NCBI RefSeq assembly: GCF_014873145.1
Contig: NZ_JADBEK010000001.1
Location: 2,852,001 to 2,916,000 of the forward strand
Source: Nonomuraea angiospora
GTDB taxonomy: Bacteria > Actinomycetota > Actinomycetes > Streptosporangiales > Streptosporangiaceae
Reading direction: 5' to 3'
Length of the DNA stretch: 64,000 nt
This document shows positions 63,801-64,000 of the stretch, one piece after another (position 1 is the stretch's first letter; every line of letters begins with the position of its first letter). A program made the translations under genes and the position numbers. Below the pieces are notes generated by a model. The model did no database searches. It had not been told where the DNA came from and was given only the letters and a program-made list of their open reading frames with translations.

Positions 63801-64000
63801 GGCCCGATCCATGATCTGGATCTTGACCTTGCCGGCGGCCGGCACGACGTTCCTGTCCGTGCCGCGCGGCGCGCGCACCCACACCGGGAGGTCACCCGCA
63901 CGCTGCTCCTGTGCGGCACCCTCCACCTCGGCCTCGGCGGCGCCGGGACGGGGCCATCGCGCCGTCGGCGGGGTCGCTCCCCTCGCCGCGGGATCGGGCT
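57900..64000 (-). CDS. RHS/YD-repeat toxin-like giant protein (5' truncated)
   Basis: The frame is open to the right edge, so the N terminus lies outside; over 2030 residues are visible. YD-type repeats fill most of it (RDLTSKDAAGNVTTT, GRLVELRQYRGG, SYGYDADGNRLIRRDP). The RHS core signature ends REYDPATGRFISVDPIID...NPVTFTDPDG (near base 58735), after which about 275 residues form a variable C-terminal domain. That domain has Gly-zipper-like hydrophobic stretches (ATLRGGTVATSAALGAGAGVG, AAACGAAGGYVGGLLGG) and ends in a Lys-rich amphipathic helix (VKSGWSKVKKGWNKIF). A pore-forming toxin tip is plausible, not proven. No small immunity-like gene follows; the next gene on the strand is the sugar-binding protein. 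Confidence 0.85.
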   Translation of the reverse strand, partial: PDPAARGATPPTARWPRPGAAEAEVEGAAQEQRAGDLPVWVRAPRGTDRNVVPAAGKVKIQIMDRAAGERAGVDGVVFGVTADGSVGVELDYSGFAGAYGGSYGSRLRLVRLPSCALTTPSNPECRTTTPVASHNDTERKRLSADVTPSSPSASASTGGQTVLAAVAGGSGDKGDYSATKLSSSATWSVSEQSGDFSWSYPIRVPPVPGELTPKVGFSYSSGAMDGRTSNTNNQPSWVGEGFDYWPGYIQRGYKPCADDGAPKDEWGTPPGDQCWAYDNAAISWNGKGGELVQAGDGTWRLKNDDGTRVERLKDTGTANGDDDGEYWKLTTPDGVQYFFGLNRLPGWSSGKPETGSAWTQPVFGDDAGEPCHGDTFAKSWCQQAYRWNLDYVVDPRGNAITYFYKQEGNRYGRDLEPADDTPYVRGGWLDRIEYGRRADSLFTGNAPALVVFRVSERCLGDAPACAPDKIDDTPLNWPDVPWDLNCAAGTECKGTHGALTPTFWSRKRLTEVKTQVQKADGTYRDVESWTLDHDWGDADVDRALLLKSIKHTGLASGTAITLPLVTFNHVQLPNRVDKQGDDIAPFVKYRLGAIYDESGGQIDVNYSDEDCTLGSLPKPETNTHRCFPVKWTPAGYEEPIQDWFHKYVVTRVVRSDRTGGGPDMLTSYDYPDGAAWHFDDDDGITKEKYKTWSQWRGYGRVQVTTGGWNDPRSLTEHLYLRGMDGDRLNADGGAKSVKISDGEGGEHVDHDALAGFELKRTEFAGPGGAVEVKTVNTPWRRQTASRTRSWGTVTANLVNVAKTHTWTALDGGKWRETESSVTYEPTVGLVTQTDDEGDVSTNADDRCVRVSYAQDNKRWMLNFPSGSETVSVSCSVTPDRSKQLLEAERSSYDGGAVGAAPAKGLLTKSEEIAAHDGTKATYVATETSTYDSYGRDLTSKDAAGNVTTTVFTDTAGLTTEVRVTGPPAKPGDETTAHVIREERDPAFGLPTAKVDADGKRTDLQYDALGRLGAVWLPDRSKQGKQTPNLEFSYRIADGQIIAIGTRRLTAEGDQTAPTYELYDGWLRLRQVQDPGPGGGRLIADTLYDSRGNLAREYGQYYSTGAPSTSLFGPYEGNVESQTAHDYDGRNRETVRRFLVGNGETREKWRTTTAYSGDRTSVTPPPGATASTSVFDARGRLVELRQYRGGTPAGAYDATSYTYTPMGDQATVKDGVGNTWTHHYDLRRREIQTDDPDKGTTKYTYDDLDRVTSIEDARHRKVFTTYDALGRKTEVREGAADGPVITAWAYDTVHKGQLSSATRYTDGQAYTTAVNAYDSLDRVIRTTVTIPASEGKLAGSYQFDNRYKLDGTTQSTSFPDSGGLAAETVVYGYDELRRPTTTSGLTPYVTRSTHSLTGKPEQYELSTGGKKAWLTYSYEFGTQRLHSSRTDREEVAGVDRAATYGYDPAGNITMISDVSRDGTDTQCFAYDYLRRMSEAWSQGTPSCAGTPAAGVVGGVAPYWQSFTYDPTGNRTKEVQHGVGGVADTIRSYTYPAPGAPRPHALSSLTQTGGAGARSDTYTYDDIGNTLSRNDQSLEWDVEGRLSKTTEGGKATSYGYDADGNRLIRRDPAGATLYLPGMELRLDNVTAKVEATRYYVHDTVTVAVRTPKGVTFLAADQNGTGELAIDAATQQLSQRRFTPFGQRRGTSVGTWPGERGFVGGTDDPTGLTHLGAREYDPATGRFISVDPIIDSQDPQQMNAYAYANNNPVTFTDPDGKIFHGPFHPPFPPGGGSVGDWIDRAGGGSSGGSGHHGGNGRRSNPAGGVSSFAKKSVSTFCGLGMPLQNFCQNAVEGVDPRKFDGLSWLLLGLGAAADGFDSRAGRSAAIALRNYDRIRKTGSALILTNRNRWLNRGARLWYNGDANRALYRGIKWGRRLSKAGKFLGVVGYGLEFGVTAYEQYEEDEGSGLTKGERVGRATLRGGTVATSAALGAGAGVGLCLPGTVVIAAACGAAGGYVGGLLGGLAADTVIKTYDKVKSGWSKVKKGWNKIF

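Noticed and set aside
1..64000. CRISPR arrays, tRNA or rRNA genes
   Set aside because: No regular short repeats with spacers and no tRNA-like or rRNA-like stretches were noticed on reading; the only tandem repeats are the coding TPR units and the 37.3 kb tail repeats.

Overview
The window is high-GC DNA with GTG/TTG starts, many ATGA/GTGA stop-start overlaps, and actinobacterial families (CU044_5270-type protein next to an ECF sigma factor, TIGR04222 membrane protein, peptidase inhibitor I36, large secreted RHS protein, sugar ABC importer without its own ATPase). It suggests a filamentous actinomycete, most likely of the Streptosporangiaceae (Nonomuraea-like). The family placement is inference. 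No rRNA, tRNA or CRISPR array was seen.

Layout: (1) 1-5.9 kb, end of a biosynthetic locus: a ketoreductase/dehydratase-type PKS-like protein cut by the window edge, a cytochrome P450 and a second ketoreductase protein, translationally coupled. The last one carries a frameshift near its end. (2) 6.1-7.2 kb, gene debris: an internally deleted folD remnant running into a frameshifted NmrA-type reductase. (3) 7.5-19.9 kb, a five-gene operon: DUF4132 protein, 1607-aa giant protein, MoxR-like AAA ATPase, DUF5682-VWA fusion and SWIM zinc-finger protein. It is the actinobacterial counterpart of the poorly understood E. coli yehI/yehL-M-P-Q set. (4) 19.9-24.7 kb, leftward genes: an SDR/alpha-beta-hydrolase fusion with its TetR repressor and a clear palindromic operator, then an emfourin-like inhibitor next to a divergent M4-like metalloprotease, and an ABC ATPase remnant. 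(5) 25.1-26.9 kb: a Tat-exported protein with three Cys2-Cys-His repeats and an APH-type phosphotransferase.

(6) 27.1-33.4 kb, the most unusual part: two NLR-like units in mirror orientation. Each has a small protein ending in a G-[RM]-V-Y-Q-A-G-x-D-Q-type motif followed by an NB-ARC/TPR protein carrying the same motif near its N terminus. Their 3' ends converge on a decayed serine recombinase. One NB-ARC protein contains ten 126-bp TPR repeats, two of them identical in DNA. The layout fits a supramolecular (possibly amyloid-templated) signalling or conflict system.

(7) 33.7-43.9 kb: ECF sigma factor with a membrane partner, an I36 inhibitor, a TIGR04222 protein with a Gly/Cys tail, ArsR-VOC and NmrA/MarR pairs with perfect operators, a nitroreductase, and a secreted metzincin. 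(8) 43.9-57.7 kb, a glycan-use locus: GH38 alpha-mannosidase, SIS isomerase, ROK kinase, LacI repressor, tandem metallo-beta-lactamase protein, GH84 hexosaminidase, GH36-like galactosidase, two permeases and a binding lipoprotein. Shared LacI-like sites lie at three promoters. (9) 57.9-64 kb: a giant RHS/YD-repeat protein cut by the right edge, with a glycine-zipper C-terminal domain and no evident immunity gene.
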